62,529 bases of DNA from Micromonospora halophytica (GTDB lineage Bacteria > Actinomycetota > Actinomycetes > Mycobacteriales > Micromonosporaceae), in the NCBI RefSeq assembly GCF_900090245.1, contig NZ_FMDN01000027.1:1-62529 (forward strand). Reading direction: 5' to 3'. The notes below the pieces were generated by a model. That model was given only the letters and a program-made list of their open reading frames with translations. It had not been told where the DNA came from and did no database searches. A program made the position numbers and the translations under genes. This document shows positions 33,698 through 42,685 of the stretch, one piece after another (position 1 is the first letter of the stretch; each line of letters opens with the position of its first letter).

Positions 33698-34818
33698 AGC
33701 GCGCGGGCCGCGGCGGCGGTGGCCCGGGCCGGGCGGCGGCGCAGCCCCAGCACCGCGCCGATCTGCGCGCCGACGATGCTCGCCACGGCGAGCACGGCCG
33801 AGACGGCCAGCGGCCGGTTGATGCCGTCGTCGCCGGTGGCCCGGGCCGCCCCGGCAGCCAGCGCCGGTGGCACCCCCACCGGGCCCTCCCGCTGCGGCTG
33901 CGTCTGCTGCGGCACCGGCTGCTCCGGCGACCGCGGGTCGACCCGCTCGTCCGGGGTCGCCCGGGTGTCGGGCCCCGGCGCGCCGGGTGCGGCCGTCTCG
34001 GGTGACCCCTGCGGGGTGGCTGCGGGCGGGCGCGGCGACGGCTTGCGGGGCGGGTTCACCACCAGGCGACCGGTCGCGTGCTGCCGGGTGCCGCCGTCGG
34101 TGGCCTGCGCCGGCAGCTTGATCAACTGGCCGGGTCGGATCCGGTCCGGGTCGGGCAGCCGGTTGAGCCGGGCCACCTCCCGGTAGCGGTCGAAGTCGTC
34201 CAGGTAGCGCTCGGCCACCTCACCCAGGTAGTCGCCCCGGGCGACCCGGTAGACGGGCGGGGCCGCCGACGTGCGGGTGGCCTCGGAACCGCCGCCCTCC
34301 GGCACCGCGCCCGCCGTCGTGGTGGGTGGCGCGGCCAGCGGCACCGTCACCGCGCCGGCCGGCAGCGCCGCTGTGGCCGTGGCCGGGTACGCCACGGTCG
34401 TCGCCGGGTACGCCACAGCCGTGGCCGCGCTGGCCGCCGGGGCCGCCGCGACGATCAGCGCGACCGACCCGACCAGGGCCGCCGCCGCCCGCTGCTGCCG
34501 GCTCATCCCGGGCAGCCGGGGCGCCGGCCGCCGCGCCGCCTGCGCCCCCAGCTCCACCAGGACGGAGAAGGCGAACGTCGCCCAACCGAACCAGCCGAGG
34601 ACCGCCAACGCCCGCAGGAAGAGCCGCCCGTCGTCCCGGCTGGTCAGCGCGGTGCCCACTTCGCCGAGGGTGGGCAGGTGGTCGGGGAGCGGGTTGCCGG
34701 CGAAGGCGAGCAGCGCCACCGGGGCGCCCGCCAGCAGCGCGATCAGCACGACCAGCGAGCCGAGGCCGGTGAGCAGCTGGCCGGTCCGCCGGACGGCGGA
34801 ACCACGGGGTGCGGTCAT
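33670..34818 (-). CDS. Membrane-anchored LysM domain protein of the Tad locus
   Basis: A 382-aa protein. Two or three N-terminal membrane segments (LLTGLGSLVVLIALLAGAPVALLAFAG; LFLRALAVLGWFGWATFAFSVLVEL; AAAALVGSVALIVAAAPAASA) are followed by a Thr/Pro-rich linker. A LysM domain comes next (YRVARGDYLGEVAERYLDDFDRYREVARLNRLPDPDRIRPGQLIKLP), then a long Pro-rich stretch and one last membrane helix (AVSAVLAVASIVGAQIGAVLGLRRR). It probably binds peptidoglycan to anchor or position the pilus machine. It is the last gene of the Tad run, 16 bases after the TadG-like gene. Confidence 0.8.
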   Translation of the reverse strand: MTAPRGSAVRRTGQLLTGLGSLVVLIALLAGAPVALLAFAGNPLPDHLPTLGEVGTALTSRDDGRLFLRALAVLGWFGWATFAFSVLVELGAQAARRPAPRLPGMSRQQRAAAALVGSVALIVAAAPAASAATAVAYPATTVAYPATATAALPAGAVTVPLAAPPTTTAGAVPEGGGSEATRTSAAPPVYRVARGDYLGEVAERYLDDFDRYREVARLNRLPDPDRIRPGQLIKLPAQATDGGTRQHATGRLVVNPPRKPSPRPPAATPQGSPETAAPGAPGPDTRATPDERVDPRSPEQPVPQQTQPQREGPVGVPPALAAGAARATGDDGINRPLAVSAVLAVASIVGAQIGAVLGLRRRPARATAAAARALVTGRHRRD

Positions 34819-34833
34819 GGCGGCCTTCCCTTC

Positions 34834-35265
34834 CTACGGTGCCTCGGTGAGGGCGCGCGCGGTGGCCTCGCCCGAGACGGTGACGGTGCTGTCCATGCCG
34901 AACAGGCCGAGCAGGTGCCGGCGGTAGGTGACGGTGACCCGGACCTGGATCTGCTTCTCGCCGCCGACCACCGGGAAGGTGACCCGGTACCGGGTCACGC
35001 CCGCCGCCGCGAGGTAGTCGCGGACGGCGGCCCGGGCATCGGCCTCGTCGATCTCCTTCGGGCCGCCCTCGATCGCCCGGGCCCGGTCGACGGCCTGGCC
35101 GCCGCTGCGGGCCGCCTCGGCGGCGAGGTTGTCGGCGCGTTGCAGCGACCGGAGTTGGCCGGCACCGTCGTACGCGACCCCGATGATCGCCAGCACGCCG
35201 GTCATGGTGACGGCCAGGAACAGGCTGACCCGTCCCTCGTCCCGCCATAGTCCGCGCGCCCTCAT
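34834..35265 (-). CDS. TadG-like pilus assembly protein
   Basis: A 143-aa minor pseudopilin-type protein. After a basic start (MRARGLWRDEGRVS) comes the membrane helix LFLAVTMTGVLAIIGVAYDGAG and then an extracellular alpha/beta part. TadE/TadG family members have this layout and are processed by the prepilin peptidase or act as pilus accessory proteins. It overlaps the gene before by 4 bases (ATGA). Confidence 0.8.
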   Translation of the reverse strand: MRARGLWRDEGRVSLFLAVTMTGVLAIIGVAYDGAGQLRSLQRADNLAAEAARSGGQAVDRARAIEGGPKEIDEADARAAVRDYLAAAGVTRYRVTFPVVGGEKQIQVRVTVTYRRHLLGLFGMDSTVTVSGEATARALTEAP

Positions 35266-35738
35266 CCCCGGCTCCGGTACCGGTCCAGCGGCGAGGTGAA
35301 GGTCGCCGAGGCGGTGGTGCGCAGCGGCACGCCGGGCAGGCCGGGGGCCCGCAGGTCGGCGTGGGAGACCACGCAGGTGATCGTGACCGTCACGCTCGCC
35401 GGCTGCCCGACCGGGCTGCGGTACGCCGCGTCGAAGCCGGCCGGCCGGCCGCGTACCGAGCCGCTGAAGGTGATCTTCGGGGTGCCCTCGCAGTTCAGGC
35501 GTCGCCAGTCGAGCTGGCGGCGGGCGGCGTCCCGGGCGGCGGTGCGGGCGGTGGCGGCGTCCCGGGAGATCGAGGCGGCCCGGGCGGCGTCGTGCGCGGC
35601 CGACTCGACCGCCTCGTCGGCCACCGCCGTCCGCCCGGTCACCCCGGCCAGCACGATCAGCGCGATGAACGCCGGGGCCAGCACGGCCACCTCCACCGAG
35701 ACCGAGCCCCGGGCGCGGCGGTCCACCGGGGCGCTCAC
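35262..35738 (-). CDS. TadE-like pilus protein
   Basis: A 158-aa pseudopilin. RRARGSVSVEVAVLAPAFIALIVLAGV is the typical TadE start: Gly, then a Glu five residues after, then a membrane helix. The exported part has two cysteines (LNCEGT and TITCVVS) that may pair. It overlaps both neighbours by 4 bases, so it is strictly cotranslated in the operon. Confidence 0.85.
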   Translation of the reverse strand: MSAPVDRRARGSVSVEVAVLAPAFIALIVLAGVTGRTAVADEAVESAAHDAARAASISRDAATARTAARDAARRQLDWRRLNCEGTPKITFSGSVRGRPAGFDAAYRSPVGQPASVTVTITCVVSHADLRAPGLPGVPLRTTASATFTSPLDRYRSRG

Positions 35739-36241
35739 GGGGTGGTCCAGCGTTCGACGGTGCCGTGCGCGGTCTGCCGTACCTCGAAGCTGACGCCCGG
35801 TACGACCGACAGGGACCGGCCGGTGACCGTGCAGGTGACCTCGGTGGCGCTGGTGACGCAGGTCGGCTCCGCGCCGACCAGCCAGTCGCCGGCGGCGCCG
35901 AGGAACCGGGCGGCGCGGGCCTCACCCGCGCCCGCCGGGGCGTGCAGCGTCCGCTGCGCGTTGACCCCGCTCTGCGCCGCGTGCAGCGCGGTGGAGCGGG
36001 CCACGAACCAGACCGCCACCTGGACGGAGGCGAAGAGCAGCAACAGCACCGTGGGCATCACGACGGCCAGCTCGACGGGGTTCGCACCCCGGTCCGTACC
36101 CCCGGCGGTGAGGCGTCGCCGGACGGCCCGGACGGCGACGCGCGGACCGTGCCGGCCCGGGACGCGGGACGGCGTGCTGTGGGGCCGGACGGCGACGGCC
36201 GTCCGGCCCGGGGGCGCGACGACGGGACGGGTCCGGATCAC
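35735..36241 (-). CDS. TadE-like pilus protein
   Basis: A 168-aa pseudopilin. TDRGANPVELAVVMPTVLLLLFASVQVAVWFVA carries the prepilin-like Gly with Glu at +5 and the membrane helix. The rest is exported with paired cysteines (PTCVTS, EVTCTVT). GTG 36241 overlaps the pilin stop (GTGA), so this start is favoured over ATG 36265. The first 50 residues are basic and probably lost on processing. Confidence 0.83.
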   Translation of the reverse strand: MIRTRPVVAPPGRTAVAVRPHSTPSRVPGRHGPRVAVRAVRRRLTAGGTDRGANPVELAVVMPTVLLLLFASVQVAVWFVARSTALHAAQSGVNAQRTLHAPAGAGEARAARFLGAAGDWLVGAEPTCVTSATEVTCTVTGRSLSVVPGVSFEVRQTAHGTVERWTTP

Positions 36242-36429
36242 TTGGTCGGGATGCCGTCCATCCACGCCTCGGCCTTGGTCATGACCAGGGCGGTGACGGT
36301 GATGCCCGCCGCGACCAGCCCGGCGATGATCACCGCGGTCGGCACCGGGCTGTCGCCCCGGTCGGCCTCGCGGCGCAGTTCGGACAGGCGGGCCACCGTG
36401 GCGACGTAGAAAAAGGTGAGCAGCTGCAT
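36238..36429 (-). CDS. flp: Flp-type major pilin
   Basis: A 63-aa prepilin. A short basic leader (MQLLTFFYVATVARLSELRREADRG) ends at the likely cleavage Gly. The mature sequence starts DSPVPTAVIIAGLVAAGITVTALVMTK, a single membrane helix. Actinobacterial Flp pilins have this DSPVPTAVIIAGL start. The usual Glu at +5 is replaced (Pro/Val here). It sits between tadC and the tadE genes. Confidence 0.8.
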   Translation of the reverse strand: MQLLTFFYVATVARLSELRREADRGDSPVPTAVIIAGLVAAGITVTALVMTKAEAWMDGIPTK

Positions 36430-36455
36430 GGGGTGCTCCTTGTCGGGGGAGGGGA

Positions 36456-37316
36456 CTACAGGCGGGCGACGAAGGGGTAGAGGATGAAACCGAGCAGGAC
36501 GAAGACCAGCAGCGAGCCGGGGATGTCGAGCCGGCTGGTGACCCCCTCGGCCCGGGCCAGGTTGTCGGTGCGGATCTGGTCCCGCAGCGAGTCGGCGCGG
36601 CTGCGCAGGGTCTCGTGCACCTGCGCGCCCTCGCTGCCCGAGTTACGCATGATCGCCCCCACGTCGCCGAGTTCCGGGATGCCGATCCGCTCGGCCAGCT
36701 CCTGGAGTTCGTCCCACGGGGAGTGCATCTGCATCTGCGCGATCCGCAGCGACTCCTGGATCCGGTCGAAGACCCAGCCGTCGCAGACCGCCGCCGCGCG
36801 CTCCAGCGACTGCACCGGGCCGTGCGCCGCCGAGAGCTGCAACGCCACCAGGTCCAGGTAGGTGCAGACCGCCTGGCGGAACTCGTCGCGGGCGGCGTCC
36901 GCCTTCGCCAGCACCGCCCGGTGGGCGAGCAGCGCGCAGACCATCGCCATCCCGATGCTGCCCAGCACCGGTACGGCCACCGGCAGCCGTACCCCGCCGA
37001 GGAAGAGCACCGCGCCGAGCACGGTCGGCGTGGCCAGCCCGACCAGTCCGGAGAGGAGCACGGAGAGGGCGTACTGCTCGGGGGTCTGGTCGATCAGGGC
37101 GAGCTGCCGGTGCGGCGGGCTCAGCCAGCGGGAGAAGCCGCCCAGCCAGTCCGGCCCGCGTGCCGGGGCGACCGTGCCCGGGGGCTGGTGCAACCGGCGC
37201 AGCGCGGGACCGAGCGCCGGGGACGCCGGCAGCGCCTCGCGAACCAGCAGGAACAGGCCCAGCCCCACACCCGCGCCACTGAGCACGGCGACCGCGAGCT
37301 GCCAGTTGAGCATCAT
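36456..37316 (-). CDS. tadC: TadC-like pilus assembly inner-membrane protein
   Basis: Type II secretion F-domain protein of 286 aa. There are membrane helices at LAVAVLSGAGVGLGLFLLV, SVLLSGLVGLATPTVLGAVLF, VAVPVLGSIGMAMVCALLA and a final LLVFVLLGFILYPFVARL. The cytosolic T2SSF domain holds AHGPVQSLERAAAVCDGWVFDRIQESL and RADSLRDQIRTDNLARAEG. It is partner to TadB. It overlaps tadB by 4 bases. Confidence 0.9.
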   Translation of the reverse strand: MMLNWQLAVAVLSGAGVGLGLFLLVREALPASPALGPALRRLHQPPGTVAPARGPDWLGGFSRWLSPPHRQLALIDQTPEQYALSVLLSGLVGLATPTVLGAVLFLGGVRLPVAVPVLGSIGMAMVCALLAHRAVLAKADAARDEFRQAVCTYLDLVALQLSAAHGPVQSLERAAAVCDGWVFDRIQESLRIAQMQMHSPWDELQELAERIGIPELGDVGAIMRNSGSEGAQVHETLRSRADSLRDQIRTDNLARAEGVTSRLDIPGSLLVFVLLGFILYPFVARL

Positions 37317-38212
37317 GCGACCGCCTCCTGAAGGTCGGGGGCGGGCAGGAACCGGGCCGGCGGCGGGGGCTGGCTCATCGACCGCACCCAGACCAGCAGC
37401 CCGATGAAGGCCGCGCTGAGCACCGCCATCACGAGCTGCCCGAGGACGCTGCCGTACGGGCGGACGTAGTCGGTGTTCAGCAGCCCGTACGCCAGCACGA
37501 CCAGGGTCATCCCGGTGAGGAAGCGGACCGCGAACCGGGGCTGGGTGCGCTTGGCCTCCACCTCCCGCCGGGTGGCCACCTCGGCGGCGGCGGCCGAGGC
37601 GATCGAGCCGAGCACGTCGCCGAGGCGTTCACCCCGGTCGGTGAGGTGCAGGATCAGTGCGGCCACCACCTGGTCGCAGACGGGGTCGCCGATCTCGTCG
37701 GCGAAGGCGAGCAGGGCGGCGCGGGCCGTCCAGCCGGCCTGGAGTCGGGCGGCGAGCAGCCGTACCTCCTCCTGGATCTCCTCCGGGACGGTGGCGATGG
37801 TGCCGATGATGGCCTGCTGCAGGCCCTGCCCGGTGGCGGAGACGTCCTTGAGCCGGCGGGTCCACTCACCGACCGCCTCGATCCGGGCGATGGTCCGCTG
37901 CTCGGCCTTGCCGACGGCGAAGAGCCACGGCACACCGGGCACTGCCACGGCCACGATCAGCCCCACCACCGGCAGCCCGCTGAGCAGGAACGCCACCGCC
38001 CCGGCGGCCAGCGCCACGGCGAGTCGCGCCTGGTGGATCCGGCGTTCCCGCCGGCCGGCGCCGGCGCCGACCCAGAGCCGGCGCAGGCCCCGCCCGGCGG
38101 CCGGGCGCGGCCGGACGGGCGTGCGGGTGCCGACCACCGCGACCACGGCCAGGACCAGCCCGGCCACGCAGGTCGCCCCGGAGACGACGGCGATCAGCTC
38201 GATGTCGCTCAC
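37313..38212 (-). CDS. tadB: TadB-like pilus assembly inner-membrane protein
   Basis: Type II secretion F-domain protein of 299 aa. Membrane segments are at LIAVVSGATCVAGLVLAVVAVVG, VALAAGAVAFLLSGLPVVGLIVAVAVPGVP and two near the C-terminus. The cytosolic domain has ARIEAVGEWTRRLKDVSATGQGLQQAI and LTDRGERLGDVLGSIASAAAAEVATRREVEAKR. GTG 38212 overlaps the stop of tadA. It is the platform for pilus extension. Confidence 0.9.
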   Translation of the reverse strand: MSDIELIAVVSGATCVAGLVLAVVAVVGTRTPVRPRPAAGRGLRRLWVGAGAGRRERRIHQARLAVALAAGAVAFLLSGLPVVGLIVAVAVPGVPWLFAVGKAEQRTIARIEAVGEWTRRLKDVSATGQGLQQAIIGTIATVPEEIQEEVRLLAARLQAGWTARAALLAFADEIGDPVCDQVVAALILHLTDRGERLGDVLGSIASAAAAEVATRREVEAKRTQPRFAVRFLTGMTLVVLAYGLLNTDYVRPYGSVLGQLVMAVLSAAFIGLLVWVRSMSQPPPPARFLPAPDLQEAVA

Positions 38213-39741
38213 CGCCGCACCGCCGGGCCGAGGCGGCTGTGCCGGGGGCGACGCCAGGCACCGGCTCCGGCCTCGATGAACCTGGTCAGCAGCCGGGCGT
38301 CGTAGCCGACCCGCAGCAGTTGGTCGCGGATGCGTTCGGGCAGGTGGCGGGGGACCGCCCGACCGTCCGCCCCAGGGCCGAAGACGGACGTGGTGATGAT
38401 CCGGTTGCCCTCGCCGACCCCGATCACCTCCTCGACGTGGGAGACGAAGCGGTGCTTGCGTCCGCCGATCGCGGTCTCGTCCTCGACGGTCACGTAGACG
38501 ATCAGGTCGAGGGCGTTGCCGGCCATCCGGCGGGCCTGGTCGACCGTCATCTCCCGGCCGTGGGCCAGCGCCAGTTCGATGATCCGCTCGCTCACCCCGG
38601 CCGGGGTACGGGCGTGGATGGTGCACATCGACCCGCGGCTGGTGGTCATCGCCTGGAGCATCGGCACGATCTCCCGGGACCGCACCTCGCCAACGATGAT
38701 CCGCAGCACGCCCATCCGCAGCGACACCGGGATCAGGTCGGCGATGCTCACCTCGCCGGCGGGCCGGCCGTCCAGGCCACGCTCGCCGTGGCCCTCCCGG
38801 GACTCGAAGCTCATCACCGCCCGGTGCTTGTGCCCGCGCCGGGCGGGCAGCAGTTCGCGGCTCTCCTCCAGCAGCACGTACGGCTCGTCCGGCGGGATCT
38901 CGTCCATCAACGCCCGGATGACGGTGGTCTTGCCCGCCCCGGCCAGCCCGGCGACCATGATGTTCAGCCCGGCCCGCATGGACGCGCGGAGGAAGTCGCG
39001 CAGCAGCGGGTCGATCATCTCGTCCAGGTCGGGGCGGGTGCCGCAGATGTCCTCCAGGCTGACGTCCAGCGTGTTGTGCTTGCGGATCACCGCGTACGGG
39101 CGGTGGCTGACCAGGAAGACCGCCGCGAGTCGGCTGCCGTCGGGCAGTTGCAGGTCCAGCGTCGGCTTCGAGGTGGACAGCGAGCGTTCGGTGGCCCCGG
39201 CCCGGCGGGCCGCCGCCTGGAGGATCTCCACCAGCTCCTCGTCGCTGTCGGCGATCGGTTCGGCCCAGTCGACCCCACCGCCGTGCCGGGTGATCCGCAC
39301 CTGGTCGCAGCCGAGGATGTGCACCTCCTCGATGGAGTCGTCGACCAGCAGTGTCTGGAGCCGTCCCAGCCCGACCAGTTCGGCGGTCACCTGGTCCAGC
39401 AGGATCCGCTCCTCGTCGGCGGTGAGCGGGGTGCCGGCCCGGCGTACCGAGTCGGCGTAGCCGGAGACGACGGCGACCGCGAGCCGGGCCCGTTCGACCT
39501 CTTCCTCGTTCGCGTCGAAGTCACGGCCGCGCTGCCACTGGGTGAGCCGTTCGCTCAGTTCCCGCCGCAGTTCGCGGACCACGGCGAAGTCCACTCTCGG
39601 CCGGGGCGGCGGCGTCGGGGCGGGCGGGACGACCGGCGGCGCGTGGTGGTGGCGTCCGTTGGCCGGGGGCAGCGGCGGCATCGTCGAGGTCGCGCCCGGC
39701 TGCTGGTGGCGCGGGTCGTGGTGGACCGGCTCAAACCGCAT
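38209..39741 (-). CDS. tadA: TadA/CpaF pilus assembly ATPase
   Basis: Secretion ATPase of the Tad/Flp pilus (510 aa). Walker A is VAGLAGAGKTTVIRA, Walker B is LRIIVGEVRSREIVPML, the Asp box is VLLEESRELL and the His box is GSMCTIHARTPAG. A Pro/His-rich N-terminus of about 50 aa precedes the domain. It is a hexameric motor driving pilin polymerisation at the membrane. It overlaps the cpaE-like gene by 11 bases. Confidence 0.95.
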   Translation of the reverse strand: MRFEPVHHDPRHQQPGATSTMPPLPPANGRHHHAPPVVPPAPTPPPRPRVDFAVVRELRRELSERLTQWQRGRDFDANEEEVERARLAVAVVSGYADSVRRAGTPLTADEERILLDQVTAELVGLGRLQTLLVDDSIEEVHILGCDQVRITRHGGGVDWAEPIADSDEELVEILQAAARRAGATERSLSTSKPTLDLQLPDGSRLAAVFLVSHRPYAVIRKHNTLDVSLEDICGTRPDLDEMIDPLLRDFLRASMRAGLNIMVAGLAGAGKTTVIRALMDEIPPDEPYVLLEESRELLPARRGHKHRAVMSFESREGHGERGLDGRPAGEVSIADLIPVSLRMGVLRIIVGEVRSREIVPMLQAMTTSRGSMCTIHARTPAGVSERIIELALAHGREMTVDQARRMAGNALDLIVYVTVEDETAIGGRKHRFVSHVEEVIGVGEGNRIITTSVFGPGADGRAVPRHLPERIRDQLLRVGYDARLLTRFIEAGAGAWRRPRHSRLGPAVRR

Positions 39742-40531
39742 CGGGGACCTCCTGCGTCGCCGGCCAGGCCAGCCGGGCCCGGCGGCGGTCCAGCAGCGCC
39801 CGGACCGGCGCCTCCAGCCCGCCGGCCGCGCGCATCAGCGGCCGTCCGGCGCGCACGGTGCCGCCGAGGCTGAGCACCTGCGCGGTACGCCGGTCCTCCG
39901 GCATCCGGCCGATAACCGGCACCCGCAGTGCCTTGCCGATCTCGCCCTTGCCGTGGCCGTCGCCGACCACGAGAAGCCGCAGCGTGCCCGGCGGCACCCG
40001 GTGCTCGGTGAAGTCCCGCTCGATCGCCCGGATCATCGACCGGGTCGCCGACAGGTCCGGCAGGTGCGCCCGGGTGACCAGCAGCACCACCGCGGCGGCG
40101 CGCAGGATCGGCCACGGTGGACCGGTCACCTGGAGCCGGCCGCAGTCGGCGATCACGTCGTACGCGGGTTGGCCCTTCTCCAGGTCGCCGAAGAAGTCCG
40201 CGAAGCGCTGCCAGAGCGGGGTGACGCTGCCGGCCTGGGCCGGGTCGACGACGCCGGGCAGCAGCAGCCGTTCCCGCTTCGGGGCGTCCAGGTCGACCAG
40301 TTGGGACCAGAACGCCGACTCCAGGTTGCCGTCGCGGAGTTCGCCGACGGCCAGTTCGCCGATGCCCCGGGGCCCGTCCAGCGCGCCACCGAGGTAGCCG
40401 GCGAGGACCGTGCCGCCGGCCGGGTCGCACTCGGCGAGCACCAGCCGCCGGTGCCAGCTCAGCGTGCAGGCCAGCGCGGACGTGGTGACCCCGGGCGAGC
40501 CCTTCGCCGAGACCAGCGCGATGATCGCCAT
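39731..40531 (-). CDS. CpaE/TadZ-like MinD-family ATPase
   Basis: A 266-aa ParA/MinD-type ATPase. The deviant Walker A is VSAKGSPGVTTSALACTL with the signature Lys, and the switch region is LAECDPAGGTV. No receiver domain is attached, unlike classic CpaE. Family members place the pilus machine in the cell. It lies 2 bases after the SAF protein. Confidence 0.88.
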   Translation of the reverse strand: MAIIALVSAKGSPGVTTSALACTLSWHRRLVLAECDPAGGTVLAGYLGGALDGPRGIGELAVGELRDGNLESAFWSQLVDLDAPKRERLLLPGVVDPAQAGSVTPLWQRFADFFGDLEKGQPAYDVIADCGRLQVTGPPWPILRAAAVVLLVTRAHLPDLSATRSMIRAIERDFTEHRVPPGTLRLLVVGDGHGKGEIGKALRVPVIGRMPEDRRTAQVLSLGGTVRAGRPLMRAAGGLEAPVRALLDRRRARLAWPATQEVPDAV

Positions 40532-40533
40532 GC

Positions 40534-41181
40534 TCAGGCCGCCTCGACCAGGACCAGGGCGATCCGCTCCTGCGCGGCCAGCACCACCACCGCCGGCACG
40601 TCCCGGGTCGGCAGCGCCACGTAGACCACCACGTCCTCGTTCTCCGGGGTGGCCGTGTCGATCACCGTGCCGGTGAACCGGGTGCCCGGTGCCTGGCTGT
40701 CGTCGTCGGCGGGGGTGCTGACCAGCAGCACCTTGTCGCCGGGGTGGAGCTTGCGGGCCGGCACCTGGCTGGGCTTCAGCCCGAGCGCGATCTGCTGTTG
40801 CCCCGGGCCGAGCAGCGGGGCGTCGGTGAGCTGCTCCAGGGTCAGCAGGGTGCCGGGGGTCAGCCCCACCGCGGCCCGCTTGCCGACCACCTCGTCGAGC
40901 TTCTTCGCCGGCACCGGGGACAGCCCGGCGCCGCCGGAGACCTGCACGCTGACCAGGTCGTCGGCGCTGAGCGTCCGGCCGACCTCGACCGGGCGGGCGA
41001 CGGCCAGGTAGCTGCCGGTGGCGCGTACCGAGGTGACCGCGAAGGCCGCGCCGAGGCCGCCGAGCGCGATCAGCAGCACCGCCAGCCCGAGCAGGCCGGG
41101 GCGGGTACGGCGCTGCCGGACCACCTTGGGCGGGGCGACCGGGGCGTCGACCGGGGTGCCGTTGCGGGTGACCAGGCTCAT
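40534..41181 (-). CDS. CpaB-like SAF domain protein
   Basis: A 215-aa membrane protein with one N-terminal helix (LLGLAVLLIALGGLGAAFAVTSVRA) and an exported SAF domain (VARPVEVGRTLSADDLVSVQV ... KLDEVVGKRAAVGLTPGTLLTLEQL). CpaB/RcpC proteins carry it and may bind the cell wall and secretin-like parts. ATG overlaps the stop of the preceding gene (ATGA). Confidence 0.87.
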   Translation of the reverse strand: MSLVTRNGTPVDAPVAPPKVVRQRRTRPGLLGLAVLLIALGGLGAAFAVTSVRATGSYLAVARPVEVGRTLSADDLVSVQVSGGAGLSPVPAKKLDEVVGKRAAVGLTPGTLLTLEQLTDAPLLGPGQQQIALGLKPSQVPARKLHPGDKVLLVSTPADDDSQAPGTRFTGTVIDTATPENEDVVVYVALPTRDVPAVVVLAAQERIALVLVEAA

Positions 41182-42128
41182 CGGGTAACCACCTGAAGCT
41201 CGTCGATCTCGATCGGAATCGTGCCGCTGGTCCGGGTCTGCGGGATGACGCCGCTCTCGCCGCCGCCGCGCCAGGTCACCGTCCAGTACGTGGTGGCGCT
41301 GACCCGGTAGGTGCCGGCCTTCGGATAGCCGGAGTCGTAGCCGCAGTCGGGTGACGTCTTGCCGGCGCGGGGCCCCTTCGCGTCGTACGCGGTGCCTTCG
41401 TCGGAGCAGGTGACCTTGACGCCGTTGCCCATGTTCCAGACGATCCGGTCGAACCGGGCGGTGAGCTCCACCCGCAGGCCGCGGTCCTCCTCGGCTGCGG
41501 TGATCGTCGGTCCGAAGTAGTTCCGGCCGCCGCTGGCCCACATCCAGACCGGCAGGCCGACCAGGCCGGGGCCGGTGCTGCGGCGGGGCGCCATCGCGAT
41601 CCGGGGCGGCAGCAGGGAGATCCGGGCCAGTGCCCGGCGGGCCAGTTCCTCCGGGTCGGGCGGGCTGCCGAAGCCGGGCGGCGGGCCGTCGCGCAGCACC
41701 ACGGTCTGGGTGCCCAGGTCGCCGCCGTTGCAGGTCTGCACGTACCACTGCTGGCCCGCGGGGGCCGCGGGCTGCGGTTCGGCCAGCTTGTAGTAGCAGC
41801 CGTCACCGTTGTTGAACCAGCCGAGGAACTCGTTGTAGCAGGGCAGCGGCTTGCCGTTCCACTGGCACTTCGGGGCGGTGCCGCCCCCGCCGCTGCTGCC
41901 GCCGTCGTTCCCGCCGCCGCCCGGATCGCCCGGGGTGCCCGGGTCGTCGTCCCAGATGGTGCAGTCGTTCTGGCCGGGCGGGCACTCCGGCCCCGGCCCC
42001 TCGGCGGCGGCCGGCAGCGGCGCGAGGACGGCCACCAGCAGCGCCAGCAGCGTGCCGGCGAGCAGCCTGCGGGGCGTCCCGGCCCCGGTTCCGGGGACCG
42101 GGACGCGCCCTCCTCCCCAGGTCAGCAC
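41178..42128 (-). CDS. Secreted Cys-rich protein of the Tad operon
   Basis: A 316-aa protein with a signal peptide (LLAGTLLALLVAVLAPLPAAA). The mature part has PECPPGQNDCTIWDDD, a Gly/Asp-rich linker, then CQWNGKPLPCYNEFLGWFNNGDGCYYKLAEPQP. The second half has GLPVWMWASGGRNYFG and a beta domain with CSDEGTAYD and CGYDSGYPK. It is an exported beta-rich protein of unknown fold, probably part of the pilus or envelope. It overlaps the lipoprotein gene by 7 bases and the SAF gene by 4. Confidence 0.75.
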   Translation of the reverse strand: MLTWGGGRVPVPGTGAGTPRRLLAGTLLALLVAVLAPLPAAAEGPGPECPPGQNDCTIWDDDPGTPGDPGGGGNDGGSSGGGGTAPKCQWNGKPLPCYNEFLGWFNNGDGCYYKLAEPQPAAPAGQQWYVQTCNGGDLGTQTVVLRDGPPPGFGSPPDPEELARRALARISLLPPRIAMAPRRSTGPGLVGLPVWMWASGGRNYFGPTITAAEEDRGLRVELTARFDRIVWNMGNGVKVTCSDEGTAYDAKGPRAGKTSPDCGYDSGYPKAGTYRVSATTYWTVTWRGGGESGVIPQTRTSGTIPIEIDELQVVTR

Positions 42129-42685
42129 GGCTGGTCCTCGTGTGCGGCGCCGGTGCTGATCAGCCACCGGCCGTCCGGGTAGCGGGTCGCGGTCGCGGTG
42201 GCCAGGTGCCGTCCGCCGCCGGAGCCGGGCACCACCCGCTTGTCCTTGGCGTAGACCAGGCGGTACGCGGTGGCGTCGAGGCAGTCCTGGATGTCCACGG
42301 TCGGTGGGGCGGTGTCCAGGCTGACCGAGGTCACCGTGGGGTCCGAGCGGAGCGTCCCGGTGCGTACCGCGCCGTGCCTGCGGGCCTGGTCGAGGGTCAC
42401 CCGGACCCGGGTGAGCAGCGGGTCGGCCAGGAACCGGGCGAGCGCGGGATGGCGCGGGTCGCTGGCCCGGCTCGCCTCCCGGGAGGCGTCCAGGTAGCCG
42501 GCGTACGCCCGCAGTGCCGCCTGTTCGGCGGCCCGTTCGTCCGCGCTCGGCTGCCGTGGGTCGGTGGCCTTGCGGGCGGGTGGCCCGGCGGCCGGTCCCG
42601 ACCCGTCGCCGCAGCCGGCGGCCGCTCCGGCCACCGCGGCGATGACCAGGCAGGTTGTCCAGCGGCGGGGATGCCGTGTACGCAT
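42122..42685 (-). CDS. Lipoprotein heading the Tad operon
   Basis: A 187-aa lipoprotein with signal and lipobox AAGAAAGC (Cys at about 25). The mature region begins in a Pro-rich linker and then has a small alpha/beta domain (AALRAYAGYLDASREASRASDPRHPALARFLADPLLTRVRVTLDQAR; DIQDCLDATAYRLVY). The cystatin/NTF2-like layout is only suggestive. It is the first gene after a long leader and is cotranscribed with the pilus genes. Function unknown. Confidence 0.7.
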   Translation of the reverse strand: MRTRHPRRWTTCLVIAAVAGAAAGCGDGSGPAAGPPARKATDPRQPSADERAAEQAALRAYAGYLDASREASRASDPRHPALARFLADPLLTRVRVTLDQARRHGAVRTGTLRSDPTVTSVSLDTAPPTVDIQDCLDATAYRLVYAKDKRVVPGSGGGRHLATATATRYPDGRWLISTGAAHEDQPC